Below are positions 1 through 9,232 of a DNA stretch of 64,000 nucleotides, piece by piece. Source of the stretch: Pedobacter sp. MC2016-05 (lineage in GTDB: Bacteria > Bacteroidota > Bacteroidia > Sphingobacteriales > Sphingobacteriaceae); NCBI RefSeq assembly GCF_026239735.1, contig NZ_JAPIVT010000010.1:62001-126000 (forward strand), read 5' to 3'. Under the pieces are notes generated by a model, which was not told where the DNA came from, made no database searches, and saw only the letters and a program-made list of their open reading frames with translations. The position numbers and the translations under genes were made by a program. Position 1 is the first letter of the stretch. Each line of letters opens with the position of its first letter.

Positions 1-1295
1 CTTCCATCCGGTACCGGAACGGAGAATTTTATATCTACTATCCTGATCCCGATTTCGGAATTTATCTAACTAAATGTAAAACGATAACGGGCGAATGGTC
101 TGCTCCAAAATTGGTTGCCGCTGGTAAAGGATTGATCGACCCTTGTCCGTTTTGGGATGAAGATGGGAAAGCTTATTTGGCTTATGCCTATGCAGGAAGC
201 AGAGCTGGAATTAAAAGTGTCTTAGCTGTAATGCCGCTAACTGCTGACGGGTTAAAAGCCGCCGAATCGGGAATAATTGTTTACGATGGACATGAATTGG
301 ATCCAACCATTGAAGGACCCAAGGTTTATAAGCGCAATGGATATTATTATTTATTTGCACCAGCGGGAGGAGTTTCTACAGGTTGGCAATTGATATTGAG
401 GAGCAAAAATATTTATGGTCCTTATGAAAGGAAGGTGGCGATGGATGAGGGAAAATCTACCGTAAATGGCCCACATCAGGGTGCCTGGGTGAATACCCAA
501 AATGGAGAAGATTGGTTTTTGCATTTTCAGGATAAGGACGCTTATGGAAGGGTAGTTCATTTGCAACCCATGAAATGGATTAACAACTGGCCTGTTATTG
601 GTGCAGACAAAGATGGTGATGGGATTGGCGAACCTGTACTCACCTACAAAAAGCCGAACGTGGGTAAGGTTTATGCGATAGAAACACCTGCCGAAAGTGA
701 TGAATTTAATTCCTGGCAATTGGGCTTGCAATGGCAATGGCAGGCAAACCCACAACCTACCTGGCTTTTCACAGATGCTAATAAAAGTGTTCTAAAGCTT
801 TACACGGCAAAAATTCCAGACGAAGCTAAAAACTTATGGGATGTGCCGAACTTGTTGATGCAGAAGTTTCCGGCTGATGAATTTAATGTTACCACGAAAG
901 TAAACTTTAAGCCAAATCCGAAGTTAGAAAACGAGCAAACCGGGCTGGTTGTGATGGGCAGAAGCTATGCTAAATTGAGCATCAAAAGTAAAAAAGATGG
1001 TATTTATTTAGTTTATGGTGTTTGCCAAAGTGCCGACAAAGGAAAAACCGAGAACGAAAAGGAAATCGCAAAGCTTAAATCTGGTGTTGTTCATTTTAGA
1101 GTTAAGGTTTCAAACGGCGCCAAATGCCAGTTTAGTTATAGTGAAGATGGAAATAATTACAGTAATGTTGGCGATGAATTTCAGGCAACTGCAGGGCAAT
1201 GGATTGGCGCAAAAGTAGGTTTGTTTGCCATAAGGGACACGCAGATTAATGATTCGGGCATTGCTGAATACGATTGGTTTAGAGTAGAGAAATAG
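1..1295 (+). CDS. GH43-family glycoside hydrolase, 3' part (beta-xylosidase/arabinofuranosidase type)
   Basis: Partial gene: the frame is already open at base 3 and runs 430 codons to TAG at 1293, so the N-terminus lies outside the window. The first ~220 visible residues look like the GH43 five-bladed propeller, with the LIDPCPF.DEDG strand and an IEGPKVY motif whose Glu (codon at 312-314) fits the general acid. The last ~190 residues look like the C-terminal beta-sandwich of long GH43 enzymes (..EYDWFRVEK). The family acts on xylan or arabinan side chains; the exact substrate cannot be read here. The next gene is a pectin acetylesterase, which fits a plant-polysaccharide locus continuing leftwards. 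Confidence 0.85.
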   Translation, partial: SIRYRNGEFYIYYPDPDFGIYLTKCKTITGEWSAPKLVAAGKGLIDPCPFWDEDGKAYLAYAYAGSRAGIKSVLAVMPLTADGLKAAESGIIVYDGHELDPTIEGPKVYKRNGYYYLFAPAGGVSTGWQLILRSKNIYGPYERKVAMDEGKSTVNGPHQGAWVNTQNGEDWFLHFQDKDAYGRVVHLQPMKWINNWPVIGADKDGDGIGEPVLTYKKPNVGKVYAIETPAESDEFNSWQLGLQWQWQANPQPTWLFTDANKSVLKLYTAKIPDEAKNLWDVPNLLMQKFPADEFNVTTKVNFKPNPKLENEQTGLVVMGRSYAKLSIKSKKDGIYLVYGVCQSADKGKTENEKEIAKLKSGVVHFRVKVSNGAKCQFSYSEDGNNYSNVGDEFQATAGQWIGAKVGLFAIRDTQINDSGIAEYDWFRVEK

Positions 1296-1447
1296 CAAAG
1301 CGATCTGTGTGGGTTTAGACAACGGAATAACCATGTCGTTTTCGAGCGCAGCTGAGAAATCTTTGTATTTTCAAGAGGCAAATCGGGGGCTTGACGCAGT
1401 TTTTTTTCTCGCTAACTGAAATAGTAAGGCGATCTGTGTGGACACAG
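1293..1447. repeat. Near-identical 20-bp direct repeat pair and small palindrome
   Basis: TAGCAAAGCGATCTGTGTGG at 1293-1312 recurs at 1422-1441 as TAGTAAGGCGATCTGTGTGG (18 of 20 identical). The first copy includes the stop codon of the GH43 gene. The second runs into a perfect palindrome, CTGTGTGGACACAG (1434-1447). Nothing else in this 221-bp gap is recognisable. Confidence 0.6.
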
Positions 1448-1516
1448 ACCACGTAATAAAAGTAAATAAACGCTGCAAATAACCAAAGTTTTCATCACAC
1501 ACATCTTAATGAAAGC

Positions 1517-2305
1517 ATGAAAAGATATAGATTTATAATCGCCGCAACGGCCGTTGCAATAACGTTGATATCATTTAGCCCCAAGCCAAACCCTGTAAAA
1601 GTTTATCTCATTGGCGATTCTACCGTTGCCGATTATTCTTTAGAAAATAATTATCCACAAAAGCGTTTTCCTTTGATGGGTTGGGGCCAGGTTTTTCAAC
1701 AGTTTTTAAGAAAGGATAGCCTTAAAAACCTGGGCAATTTAATACGAAGCGACAGTGCACTGGTAGTGGATAAAGCTAAAGGTGGGAGAAGCACCCGAAC
1801 CTTTTTTAACGAAGGGCGGTGGAAAGAAGTGACAGATAGTCTGAATAAAAATGATCTGGTTTTACTTCAGTTTGGGCATAACGATGCCGCTAAAGATAAA
1901 CCAGAGCGCTATGTCGACATCCCGGGCTATAAAGGTTTTCTTCGGATGTATGTGCGGGAAACCAGAGCTAAAGGTGCGGTGCCCATTCTTATTACGCCGG
2001 TAACCAGAAATTATCCCTGGAAAGATGGAAAGTTGGGTAGCGCTCACGGCGGATATCCCCAGGCGGTTAAAGATGTTGCTGCAGAATTAAATGTAGCCAT
2101 TATTGACTTAACTGCACTTTCAGCGGCGCTTTTCACCTCAAAAGGAAATGAGTTTGTAACGAAGAACTATTTCATGAATTTGGATTCAGGTAAATATGAG
2201 GCTTATCCAAAAGGACAAAAAGACAATACCCACTTTCAGTCAGAGGGTGCTAGAGAAGTAGCCAAGTTGGTTTATGAGGAGCTTAAAAAAATGAAATTGA
2301 ATTAA
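1517..2305 (+). CDS. Rhamnogalacturonan acetylesterase (SGNH/GDSL hydrolase, CE12-like)
   Basis: 262 aa with an N-terminal hydrophobic signal segment (residues 7-20), so exported. Block I is GDSTV at 33-37, with Ser35 as the likely nucleophile. A GGRST segment supplies the oxyanion Gly, QFGHNDA supplies the block III Asn, and DNTHF near the C-terminus carries the Asp236/His239 pair. This order is that of the RhgT/YesT and fungal rhamnogalacturonan acetylesterases, which remove acetyl groups from pectin rhamnogalacturonan I. It stands 221 bp after the GH43 gene on the same strand and ends at a strong hairpin. Substrate assignment is by family. Confidence 0.85.
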   Translation: MKRYRFIIAATAVAITLISFSPKPNPVKVYLIGDSTVADYSLENNYPQKRFPLMGWGQVFQQFLRKDSLKNLGNLIRSDSALVVDKAKGGRSTRTFFNEGRWKEVTDSLNKNDLVLLQFGHNDAAKDKPERYVDIPGYKGFLRMYVRETRAKGAVPILITPVTRNYPWKDGKLGSAHGGYPQAVKDVAAELNVAIIDLTALSAALFTSKGNEFVTKNYFMNLDSGKYEAYPKGQKDNTHFQSEGAREVAKLVYEELKKMKLN

Positions 2306-2333
2306 AAAGGCACCAATATGCTTTAGTGCCTTT
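2306..2333. terminator. Bidirectional hairpin terminator
   Basis: AAAGGCAC (2306-2313) pairs with GTGCCTTT (2326-2333) across a 12-nt loop, with flanking A and T tracts. It lies between two convergent genes, the esterase ending at 2305 and the AhpD-like gene ending at 2344. Confidence 0.8.
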
Positions 2334-2343
2334 ACTTTAGCGT

Positions 2344-2778
2344 TTAACTAACGATTAACTTGATGCTGATGGCAATTCTATTCCAGGCATTAATGGTTAC
2401 AATGGCCATAATAATTTGAGCCAATGTTTTTTCATCAAAAATGCTTGCTGCTTTGTTGTAAGTTTCATTCGAAACGTGGTTGGTAATGAGGGTTATTTCC
2501 TCTGTTAGTGCTAAAACCGCTTCCTCTTCTTTTGTAAATAAAGCTGTTTCTCTCCAGGCATTTAAAAGGTACAGCCGCTGTTCTGTTTCGCCAATTTTGC
2601 GTGCATCAGCCGAGTGCATGTTTAAACAAAATGCACAACCATTAATTTGCGAAGCCCTCATTTTAATAAGCTCCAAAACGATAGGATCTACGGTGCTTGT
2701 TGATAAATATTTTTCTAAACCAAACATGGCTTGGTAAGCTGCTGGTTCTGCTTTTTGGATGTTAATTCTATTTTCCAT
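2344..2778 (-). CDS. Carboxymuconolactone decarboxylase/AhpD-family protein
   Basis: 144 aa, the usual length for single-domain AhpD-like proteins. The core motif NGCAFCLNMH has the CxxC pair Cys48/Cys51 and His55 typical of alkylhydroperoxidase D-type thiol peroxidases. The all-helical remainder (EEEAVLALTEEIT) also fits the family. The likely role is peroxide reduction through a cysteine pair, but many members are uncharacterised. It lies about 90 bp downstream of a Crp-type regulator on the same strand, a pairing often seen in Bacteroidota, so the regulator may control it (inference). Confidence 0.85.
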   Translation of the reverse strand: MENRINIQKAEPAAYQAMFGLEKYLSTSTVDPIVLELIKMRASQINGCAFCLNMHSADARKIGETEQRLYLLNAWRETALFTKEEEAVLALTEEITLITNHVSNETYNKAASIFDEKTLAQIIMAIVTINAWNRIAISIKLIVS

Positions 2779-2869
2779 TTCTTTTGTTTTTTGATTACGA
2801 TGTAAAGGTCATCACTTAAAAAATCAAAAAACTTAATGTAGATTAAGAAATGAAAAGGGTGTTTTAGGC

Positions 2870-3439
2870 CTACCGTTTGGCTCTGATTTTACTTAAAAAT
2901 TCTGGCGTAAAACCCAGGTAAGAAGCCAGCATATATTGCGGGACCCGCTGTACAAATTCAGGAAAAAGTTTGTTGAAGTTGGTATATCTTTCCTCAGCAG
3001 TTTGACTATACAAATATTTGATTCTGATTTGTGAGGCTTGATGCAGTTTCTGATAAATTAGCCGAAAGTATTTTTCCAATTTCGGGAGCTTTTCAAACTT
3101 TTCCTGATAGTGATGATGTTCGATAGCGATTACTTCCGTTTGCTCGGCCGCCTGGATGAAGAAATCTGATTGCTTTTGAAAGATAAAGCTGGTTAAATCA
3201 GAGATCCACCAATTTTCGATGGCAAATTGAGTGGTCTGTTCGGTACCTTTAATGTCGGTAAAATAGAGTCTTAAGCAACCCTTTACCACAAAATAATTCG
3301 CCCGGCAGGTTTCTCCTTCTTCGAGGAGATAAGCTTTCTTTTTAAACGAAAATGATTTGAGTAATGAAGTAAGAATATCTTCTTCTTCGCTACTCAAACC
3401 TATAAATTTATTAATATGAGTAAATAGTGCCTGGTACAT
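2870..3439 (-). CDS. Crp/Fnr-family transcriptional regulator
   Basis: 189 aa. The N-terminal ~120 residues form a cyclic-nucleotide-binding-type barrel (EEGETCRANYFVVKGCLRLY, then the FAIENWW segment common in Bacteroidota members). A connecting helix follows. The C-terminal HTH ends in ASYLGFTPEFLSKIRAKR, the recognition helix of Crp-type proteins. It lacks the complete phosphate-binding cassette of E. coli CRP, so its ligand is unknown. A nested 44-bp palindrome sits 2 nt upstream of the ATG and may be its own operator or an mRNA hairpin. The AhpD-like gene lies downstream on the same strand. Confidence 0.85.
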   Translation of the reverse strand: MYQALFTHINKFIGLSSEEEDILTSLLKSFSFKKKAYLLEEGETCRANYFVVKGCLRLYFTDIKGTEQTTQFAIENWWISDLTSFIFQKQSDFFIQAAEQTEVIAIEHHHYQEKFEKLPKLEKYFRLIYQKLHQASQIRIKYLYSQTAEERYTNFNKLFPEFVQRVPQYMLASYLGFTPEFLSKIRAKR

Positions 3440-3441
3440 GC

Positions 3442-3485
3442 TCGGTGTTATAACGATGCTAATTTAAGCATAATTACAACACCGA
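3442..3485. promoter_or_regulatory. 44-bp nested palindrome at the start of the Crp-type gene
   Basis: Outer arms TCGGTGTT (3442-3449) and AACACCGA (3478-3485) are perfect inverted repeats. Inside them, ATGCT and AGCAT form a second perfect pair around a 6-nt centre. The left edge is 2 nt from the regulator's ATG (minus strand) and the right edge 3 nt from the preceding gene's stop. It could be an operator, a leader hairpin or a terminator. Confidence 0.6.
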
Positions 3486-3488
3486 TAC

Positions 3489-4271
3489 TTATAACGAAAA
3501 GGCTTTGTAGATGGGATGAGCATACTCCCCCCAATTCTTCATTGCGCCTAGTAAAATAGTTTTCAAACCTTTATTATCTGTTGGTTTTCCTTTTACTGGT
3601 GCGGTTAAGTCTTTTTCCGGCACTGCAGTTTCGGTTACTTTTGTAGCAAACCACGTTATATTTTCATGTGGTAAAGCTAAGCCTAAAATCATCCCAGGCA
3701 AACCCGTAAATGACTCCGGGCCACCAGAAACTGCAATTTGATTGGAGTAATAAGCCACTACATAAACCGAATCCATAATCACTGCATTTGCCCTGCGACA
3801 TTCGTAACCTGCAATTTCTCGTGTTTCATCTGTTATTTTCCAGTTGATTTTACGAACACTATCTTTAACTAAATAAGTATCCTCGTAAACATTCTTTTGA
3901 GTAATACTACTTTGCGTATCGAAATCAGTAGCGATGGTGTTTTTCAAATCGCCCAATACATCCGTATTTAACCAATTATTATTCATTGTTTCTTCAACCG
4001 TTGGCCATTTGTATAAGCTTTTATCCCGAGTAAAACTTAAAGTGCTTTTGGCAACTTTAAATTGCGGATTGTTTTTCTTGTACTGCTCAAACGCCTGATT
4101 CATATAGGTTTCATTGTCCTTATTGATTTTTTTCTTTATCAATGCGTACATATTCGATCTTTTTTCGAACTCAATAATGCCATTTTGAATAAAGTGGACG
4201 TTCTGTGCTTGTAAAGTTTTGCTGATGAAAATAACAGCAAATAGAATGATATATTTAAGTGTAGTTTTCAT
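3489..4271 (-). CDS. GLPGLI family protein
   Basis: 260 aa, exported: signal peptide 1-22 ending LQAQ. The name-giving motif appears as FTGLPGMILGL (residues 188-198), a conservative variant. YECRRANA before it is also typical of the family. The biochemical function of GLPGLI proteins is unknown. They are Bacteroidota periplasmic or surface proteins often encoded next to a TonB-receptor-like barrel, as here: the barrel gene ends-to-starts with only a 5-bp gap upstream (4277). The two are almost certainly co-transcribed. Confidence 0.88.
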   Translation of the reverse strand: MKTTLKYIILFAVIFISKTLQAQNVHFIQNGIIEFEKRSNMYALIKKKINKDNETYMNQAFEQYKKNNPQFKVAKSTLSFTRDKSLYKWPTVEETMNNNWLNTDVLGDLKNTIATDFDTQSSITQKNVYEDTYLVKDSVRKINWKITDETREIAGYECRRANAVIMDSVYVVAYYSNQIAVSGGPESFTGLPGMILGLALPHENITWFATKVTETAVPEKDLTAPVKGKPTDNKGLKTILLGAMKNWGEYAHPIYKAFSL

Positions 4272-4276
4272 GATGA

Positions 4277-7072
4277 TTATTTTGAAGTTTTTAATCCGCC
4301 GCCCATTTTATTAAAATCCCAAATTACAGAGAACATAAAATAGCGCATGATGGTGGTGTAGCTACTTTGTGTAATGTTTCCGTTGTAGGCTGTTCTATCG
4401 AAACCAACGTTCTGATTTAAAATATCATTCACCGACATCATTAATTTGAGGTTTTCTGATTTTAAGAACTTTTTAGTTAACGAGGCATTCCAGAGAAACC
4501 GAGAGAAAGTTTCGTTAAAGGTTTGTGTTTTTCCTCTAAACTCATATTGCGCATCGGTTGATAGTGAAAATTTGCCCGGTAATTGAACGCTACCAGATGA
4601 ATAACCATTCCATCCCCAGCCATCACTGTTACCAAAATTGCCAATACTTGCTCTTGAAACATTATATGTTGGACCAACATTGATATAAAAATTATACTTC
4701 TTCTCAACGTATTTGTTTAAATCAATACCCAAATTATAGGTGTAGTTTTTGGTATTGTTTAGTTCTTTGTTGATGTAATTGTAGGATGAATTTCCATTGG
4801 TGCTTAAATTAATGCCAGCATTTAGGTCGATCCCACTAATTTTTCTACTGCTTTGTGCATATACAGAAAAACTTTTTGACATTTTATCGGTGATATTTAC
4901 CGATCTATAACTGCTTCTACCTGTTAATGCATCGGTAGTTACATCGCTCACAATTGGGTTTGCTGTGAAGCTATACGACCCACTTAACCAAATTGATTGA
5001 TTGGTGAGGACTTTATACGAATTGTAATTGGCATTGATGTTACTTCTAAATGATGGTCTTAAATCTGGATTACCTAACGAAATATTCAATGGATCAGTAT
5101 TTACCCTAACGGGTTGAATTTGATCTAAAGATGGTTGATTTGTATTGCCGTTATAACTGATTCTGAAAGATTTTTGTTGAGAGAACCTATACTGATAAGA
5201 AGCTTGAGGCATATAATTAACAAAATTACGATCGTAGGTTTTATTGTTATATAAGTCCGTTTGTTTGAAGTTAACACCACTAAATTTTGAACCAAAATTA
5301 ATTATTGTTTTGCCTTTTTTATAGTTGAAAATTGCGCCACCTTGATTAATAATCTGATCTAGTTGGTAATCATTACTAAATTCGGTATCTAAAATATCGT
5401 AATTACCACTTGCAGATTGGTTGAATGATTTACGATCTGACTTGCCATTCATTAAGCTCAAACCGTAATTTACAATCACCGTCATGGTTTTCGATAAAGG
5501 TTCGGTATAGGCTAAGTTTGATTTGAAGGCACTATTGGTAATATCGTTAACTTTATATTGATTAATTAAGCTGTCTCTTCTGCCTGTAATTTCATAGAAA
5601 CTGTTTTCTGAGTTTAAATAGCCATCGCTATTGCTCTTTGTAATAGACTGGTTCAAGTTTAATGAAAGTGTACGTCCTTTTTTCTGAAACCGTTTAGTAA
5701 GCAAGCCATTGATGTTGAACATCTGCTCATCCACCTTATTCTTTAAAGTTCTTTTTGTGGTGTTAAGTAAATCATTGTTTCCATCTGTACTCGAAGTATT
5801 GTAATCGTTAAAAGTATTACTTTGTTTCAATGTGCCATCTACATTTACTTTTAATGTAAGTGTCGAATCGAGTTTTACTTCATAAGTTGCATCCAGCTTC
5901 TGTCTGAACATATCATTATCCGTGTATTGATCAGAGACGTTGTTAATTACGCCAGAACTTAAGTTGTTTTGGCTGATGGTATTTCTATCGCCTTTAACTC
6001 TAATGGATCCGATTTTATAATTGGTGTTTAGCGATTCTTTGTCTTTATTCCATTTACTGTCGAAATGTAAACCGCCGGTGCGGGCAACTGGAATTCCCTG
6101 ACCGTTATATTGTCCGTCGTAGCTATCAAAATCATCCGAACCACCAGAACTGAAATACATTCCACCATCGTCTGTCATGGTCATCCCGCTGGAGCCACCA
6201 TATTTATCACGATCATCCCAACCTAAACCTACAGTTCCATTGTTCCCTAAAATGCCATAAGCAGAGAATTTTTTCTTGCCCCAAAACTTGTTGAACATGA
6301 ACTGGCCATTATAAAAATCGTCGGTTCCGTATCCGCCTTGCACTTTCCCGAAATAGCCATTCTTTTTATCTTCTTTCAGTTTAACATTCAGGGTTTTTGT
6401 TTTTTCGCCATCATCAATTCCGGTAAAACTTGCCTGATCACTTGCTTTATCATACAATTGAACTGATTCAACCATGTCAGCACGAAGATTTTTCGTTACT
6501 AACGTGGGGTCATCACCGAAGAACTCTTCGCCATCAACCAGTACTTTTTGAACGGTTTTACCTTGTGCCGTTATTTTTCCATCCTTATCTACCTGAATAC
6601 CCGGAAACTGTTTAATCAGGTCTTCAACCTTTGAATTTGGTTCAATGTTAAAAGCTTTGGGATCAAATTCGGTGGTATCACCTTTAATTTTAATGGCATT
6701 CCTGTTTCCTTTGATAATTACATCAGCAAGAATTTTCGCCATTCCGGTTAAATTGATTTTTCCATAATCTTTAACCTGCGTAGTAGAATCGAGTGTGAAA
6801 TGATCAACAAAATCCGCGTATTTTGGATAAGAAACCAAGAGAATAAATTTTCCGTTTTTAATTCCGTTGAGTTCGAATGATCCATTTTCAGCTGATCGGG
6901 TAAATTTTACAAGCGTAGAATCTTTTGAATTCAAAATGGCGATTGTTGAACCCGCTAGAAGTGTGGTAGATGCGGTGTCGATAGTTCTTCCTTTAACGGA
7001 ATGTAAACCTTGTGCATTTGCGCTAAAATTGATGAGCACAAAGCCGCACAGCAATAGGAGAAGGCGTTTCAT
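4277..7072 (-). CDS. TonB-receptor-like outer-membrane beta-barrel protein with N-terminal carboxypeptidase-regulatory-like domain
   Basis: 931 aa. Signal peptide 1-20, then a carboxypeptidase-regulatory-like beta-sandwich (~24-105, with ENGSFELNGIKNGKFILLV). A plug-like region follows (~140-235: VEDLIKQFPGIQVDKDGKITAQG, DGEEFFGDDP, TKNLRADMVESVQ), then a long barrel rich in alternating aromatic strands. This is the OMP_b-brl_3-type layout, distinct from SusC because no SusD partner follows. It probably forms an outer-membrane pore or receptor whose ligand is unknown. It is first in an operon with the GLPGLI gene. It is related to the two barrels at 38.6-44.4 kb. Confidence 0.85.
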   Translation of the reverse strand: MKRLLLLLCGFVLINFSANAQGLHSVKGRTIDTASTTLLAGSTIAILNSKDSTLVKFTRSAENGSFELNGIKNGKFILLVSYPKYADFVDHFTLDSTTQVKDYGKINLTGMAKILADVIIKGNRNAIKIKGDTTEFDPKAFNIEPNSKVEDLIKQFPGIQVDKDGKITAQGKTVQKVLVDGEEFFGDDPTLVTKNLRADMVESVQLYDKASDQASFTGIDDGEKTKTLNVKLKEDKKNGYFGKVQGGYGTDDFYNGQFMFNKFWGKKKFSAYGILGNNGTVGLGWDDRDKYGGSSGMTMTDDGGMYFSSGGSDDFDSYDGQYNGQGIPVARTGGLHFDSKWNKDKESLNTNYKIGSIRVKGDRNTISQNNLSSGVINNVSDQYTDNDMFRQKLDATYEVKLDSTLTLKVNVDGTLKQSNTFNDYNTSSTDGNNDLLNTTKRTLKNKVDEQMFNINGLLTKRFQKKGRTLSLNLNQSITKSNSDGYLNSENSFYEITGRRDSLINQYKVNDITNSAFKSNLAYTEPLSKTMTVIVNYGLSLMNGKSDRKSFNQSASGNYDILDTEFSNDYQLDQIINQGGAIFNYKKGKTIINFGSKFSGVNFKQTDLYNNKTYDRNFVNYMPQASYQYRFSQQKSFRISYNGNTNQPSLDQIQPVRVNTDPLNISLGNPDLRPSFRSNINANYNSYKVLTNQSIWLSGSYSFTANPIVSDVTTDALTGRSSYRSVNITDKMSKSFSVYAQSSRKISGIDLNAGINLSTNGNSSYNYINKELNNTKNYTYNLGIDLNKYVEKKYNFYINVGPTYNVSRASIGNFGNSDGWGWNGYSSGSVQLPGKFSLSTDAQYEFRGKTQTFNETFSRFLWNASLTKKFLKSENLKLMMSVNDILNQNVGFDRTAYNGNITQSSYTTIMRYFMFSVIWDFNKMGGGLKTSK

Positions 7073-7443
7073 AGATTTGATTAGTTTTGTTTGCCGAATA
7101 TAAAACTAATATTTTAGTTAAAATATACGCTTTAACCTTTTTTAACAATTACCTCGAAATCATTACATTACGTCTTGCTTTCCCGCAGCCAATCGTTTTT
7201 GGTTACATCATTCGATCGTCCGTCTATAAAGATTGAGTCCTAAGCTAATACGGTGTTTTTGCCAGATAGGTCAAGTTTATTGCCTGTTTATTCAAAGAGA
7301 TAATGCAATTTTAGAAAGCGATTCTCAATTAAAAATGGTCGATTTTACTGCTAATAAAAGTAATATCAAATCAATACAAAAACCTGGTTCAGCAAGCCAT
7401 GTGAAAAAAATTATTCTAAATGAGCCATACTAAGTTTGAAAAG

Positions 7444-7469
7444 GAGCTGCTAGGTTAATCTAGCAACTC
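7444..7469. terminator. Hairpin, probable bidirectional terminator
   Basis: Ten-base arms GAGCTGCTAG (7444-7453) and CTAGCAACTC (7460-7469), one mismatch, 6-nt loop. A T-rich stretch follows on either strand. It lies 100 bp beyond the aldehyde dehydrogenase stop. Confidence 0.55.
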
Positions 7470-7478
7470 TAATTTTGT

Positions 7479-7563
7479 CGTCATTGCGAGGTACGAAGCG
7501 ATCCTAATGCATTGGTCTAAGAACGCGTTGATAGGTGTAAGGTTGCTTCACAACAACGAACCA
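7479..7563. repeat. REP-like intergenic palindromic element
   Basis: Begins CGTCATTGCGAGGTACGAAG and ends with a diverged inverted arm (AGGTTGCTTC at 7540-7549), giving an imperfect hairpin. The CGTCATTGCGA start recurs in inverted orientation at 27123-27155. Intergenic elements opening with CGTCATTGCGAG are common in many genomes and often give spurious HCEARSD peptides. Confidence 0.6.
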
Positions 7564-7568
7564 TTTAT

Positions 7569-9110
7569 TTAGAAATCGAACTTTATGCCTTGCGCCAATG
7601 GTAAAGTATTCGAATAATTAATGGTATTGGTTTGCCTTCTCATGTAAGCCCTCCATGCATCAGAACCACTTTCTCTACCGCCACCAGTTTCCTTTTCACC
7701 ACCAAATGCACCACCAATTTCGGCTCCAGAGGTACCAATATTCACATTTGCAATACCACAATCAGATCCTTTAGCGGATAAAAATTGCTCCGCTTCCCTT
7801 AAATTCAAAGTCATGATGGCAGATGATAACCCCTGTGGAACGCCATTTTGCAGCGCAATAGCTTCTTCTAAAGTTTTGTATTTGATCAAGTATAAAATTG
7901 GGGCAAAGGTTTCGTGTTGAACAATTTTAAAATCGTTTTGAACCTCGGCAATGCAAGGTTTCACATAACATCCGCTACTGTAATGTTCGCCTGTTAAAAC
8001 ACCACCCTCAACCACAAATTTTCCACCTTCTGCCTTACATTTTTGTATCGAATCGAGGTAGGCCTCAACGGCATCTTTATCAATCAGCGGACCGACGTGG
8101 TTGTTCTGATCCAGCGGATCGCCAATGCGCAGCTGATCGTATGCTTTGACTAGTTTTTCTTTAAAGGCATCATAAACACTTTCGTGGATAATTAATCTCC
8201 TTGTTGATGTGCAACGCTGACCTGCGGTACCCACGGCGCCAAAAACCGCACCGATTAAGCTCATGTCTAAATCGGCATGTTCGGAGATAATGATGGCATT
8301 GTTGCCACCCAGTTCCAATAAACTTTTACCTAAACGGGCTCCCACGGCTGCGCCAACCTGTTTCCCCATTCGGGTAGATCCGGTTGCCGAAATTAAAGGT
8401 ACCCGACCATCGTGTGTCATGAGTTCGCCAACAGCTTTATCTCCAATAATTAAATTGCAAACTCCCTCAGCAACATCATTGGCTTTAAAAACCTTTGCAA
8501 TGATATGTTGACAGGCGATAGCCGTTAAAGGCGTTTTTTCTGATGGTTTCCAGATGCAAACATTCCCACAAACCAATGCCAAAGCAGCGTTCCATGCCCA
8601 AACCGCTACCGGGAAATTAAAAGCAGAAATAATTCCTACAATTCCTAGCGGATGCCATTGCTCGTACATTCGATGGCTTGGGCGCTCACTGTGCATGGTT
8701 AAACCATAAAGCTGACGCGATAAGCCCACAGCAAAATCGCAGATATCAATCATTTCCTGTACTTCGCCAAATCCTTCCTGTAAACTTTTCCCCATTTCGT
8801 AAGAAACCAGGGTGCCTAACGCATCTTTGTTTTCTCTCAATGCATCGCCAAACTGGCGAACAATCTCTCCTCTTTTTGGAGCTGGAATGGTTTTCCAATC
8901 ATTGAGAGCAATTTGAGCTTTTGCAATAATTGTTTCGTAATCTGTAGCGCTTGCAATTTTTGTTTCTGCAATAAGTTTACCATCAACCGGCGAGAAGCTT
9001 TCTAGTTTTTCAGCGTTCAATTCGCCTCCCCAATTGCTTCCGGTGCTGAAAGCAGCATTGCTTTCGGTAACACCCAGTTTGTTTAAAATGGATTGAATAT
9101 CTGTATTCAT
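7569..9110 (-). CDS. Aldehyde dehydrogenase, ALDH7-like (aminoadipate semialdehyde/piperideine-6-carboxylate dehydrogenase type)
   Basis: 513 aa, full length. FNFPVAVWAWN, GNVCIWKPSEKTP (Lys188), the ATGSTRMG NAD-binding turn, LLELGGNN (Glu266) and GTAGQRCTSTRR (catalytic Cys300) give all ALDH landmarks. Their exact wording matches the ALDH7/antiquitin branch, which oxidises alpha-aminoadipic semialdehyde in lysine breakdown. The FGGEKETGGGRESGSDAWRAYMRRQT C-terminal signature also fits. It is likely cytosolic and NAD(P)-dependent. It stands alone and diverges from the M1 peptidase gene across a 122-bp gap, so pathway context is not given here. Substrate is inferred from family. Confidence 0.88.
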   Translation of the reverse strand: MNTDIQSILNKLGVTESNAAFSTGSNWGGELNAEKLESFSPVDGKLIAETKIASATDYETIIAKAQIALNDWKTIPAPKRGEIVRQFGDALRENKDALGTLVSYEMGKSLQEGFGEVQEMIDICDFAVGLSRQLYGLTMHSERPSHRMYEQWHPLGIVGIISAFNFPVAVWAWNAALALVCGNVCIWKPSEKTPLTAIACQHIIAKVFKANDVAEGVCNLIIGDKAVGELMTHDGRVPLISATGSTRMGKQVGAAVGARLGKSLLELGGNNAIIISEHADLDMSLIGAVFGAVGTAGQRCTSTRRLIIHESVYDAFKEKLVKAYDQLRIGDPLDQNNHVGPLIDKDAVEAYLDSIQKCKAEGGKFVVEGGVLTGEHYSSGCYVKPCIAEVQNDFKIVQHETFAPILYLIKYKTLEEAIALQNGVPQGLSSAIMTLNLREAEQFLSAKGSDCGIANVNIGTSGAEIGGAFGGEKETGGGRESGSDAWRAYMRRQTNTINYSNTLPLAQGIKFDF

Positions 9111-9232
9111 ATATCTAACGATTTACACAAAAAAACAAAAAATTAACATAAAGCAAGTTACATTTGGCTGTTTACTTTGTCATAATTCTTAACACATCGC
9201 TTTAAACACAACTGACTTATTAAATATAAAAT

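Larger units (their letters stand above)
7073..7568. other. Gene-poor gap with hairpin and REP-like repeat
   Basis: No convincing gene in these 496 bp. It holds the upstream region of the barrel gene, a hairpin at 7444-7469 (GAGcTGCTAG / CTAGCAaCTC) and a REP-like repeat from 7479. A short open frame at 7233-7433 has no recognisable motif. Confidence 0.5.

Noticed and set aside
7233..7433. 66-codon open frame in the gap left of the aldehyde dehydrogenase
   Set aside because: TTG start, no motif, no signal, composition like intergenic DNA; a hairpin after it equally serves the convergent dehydrogenase.
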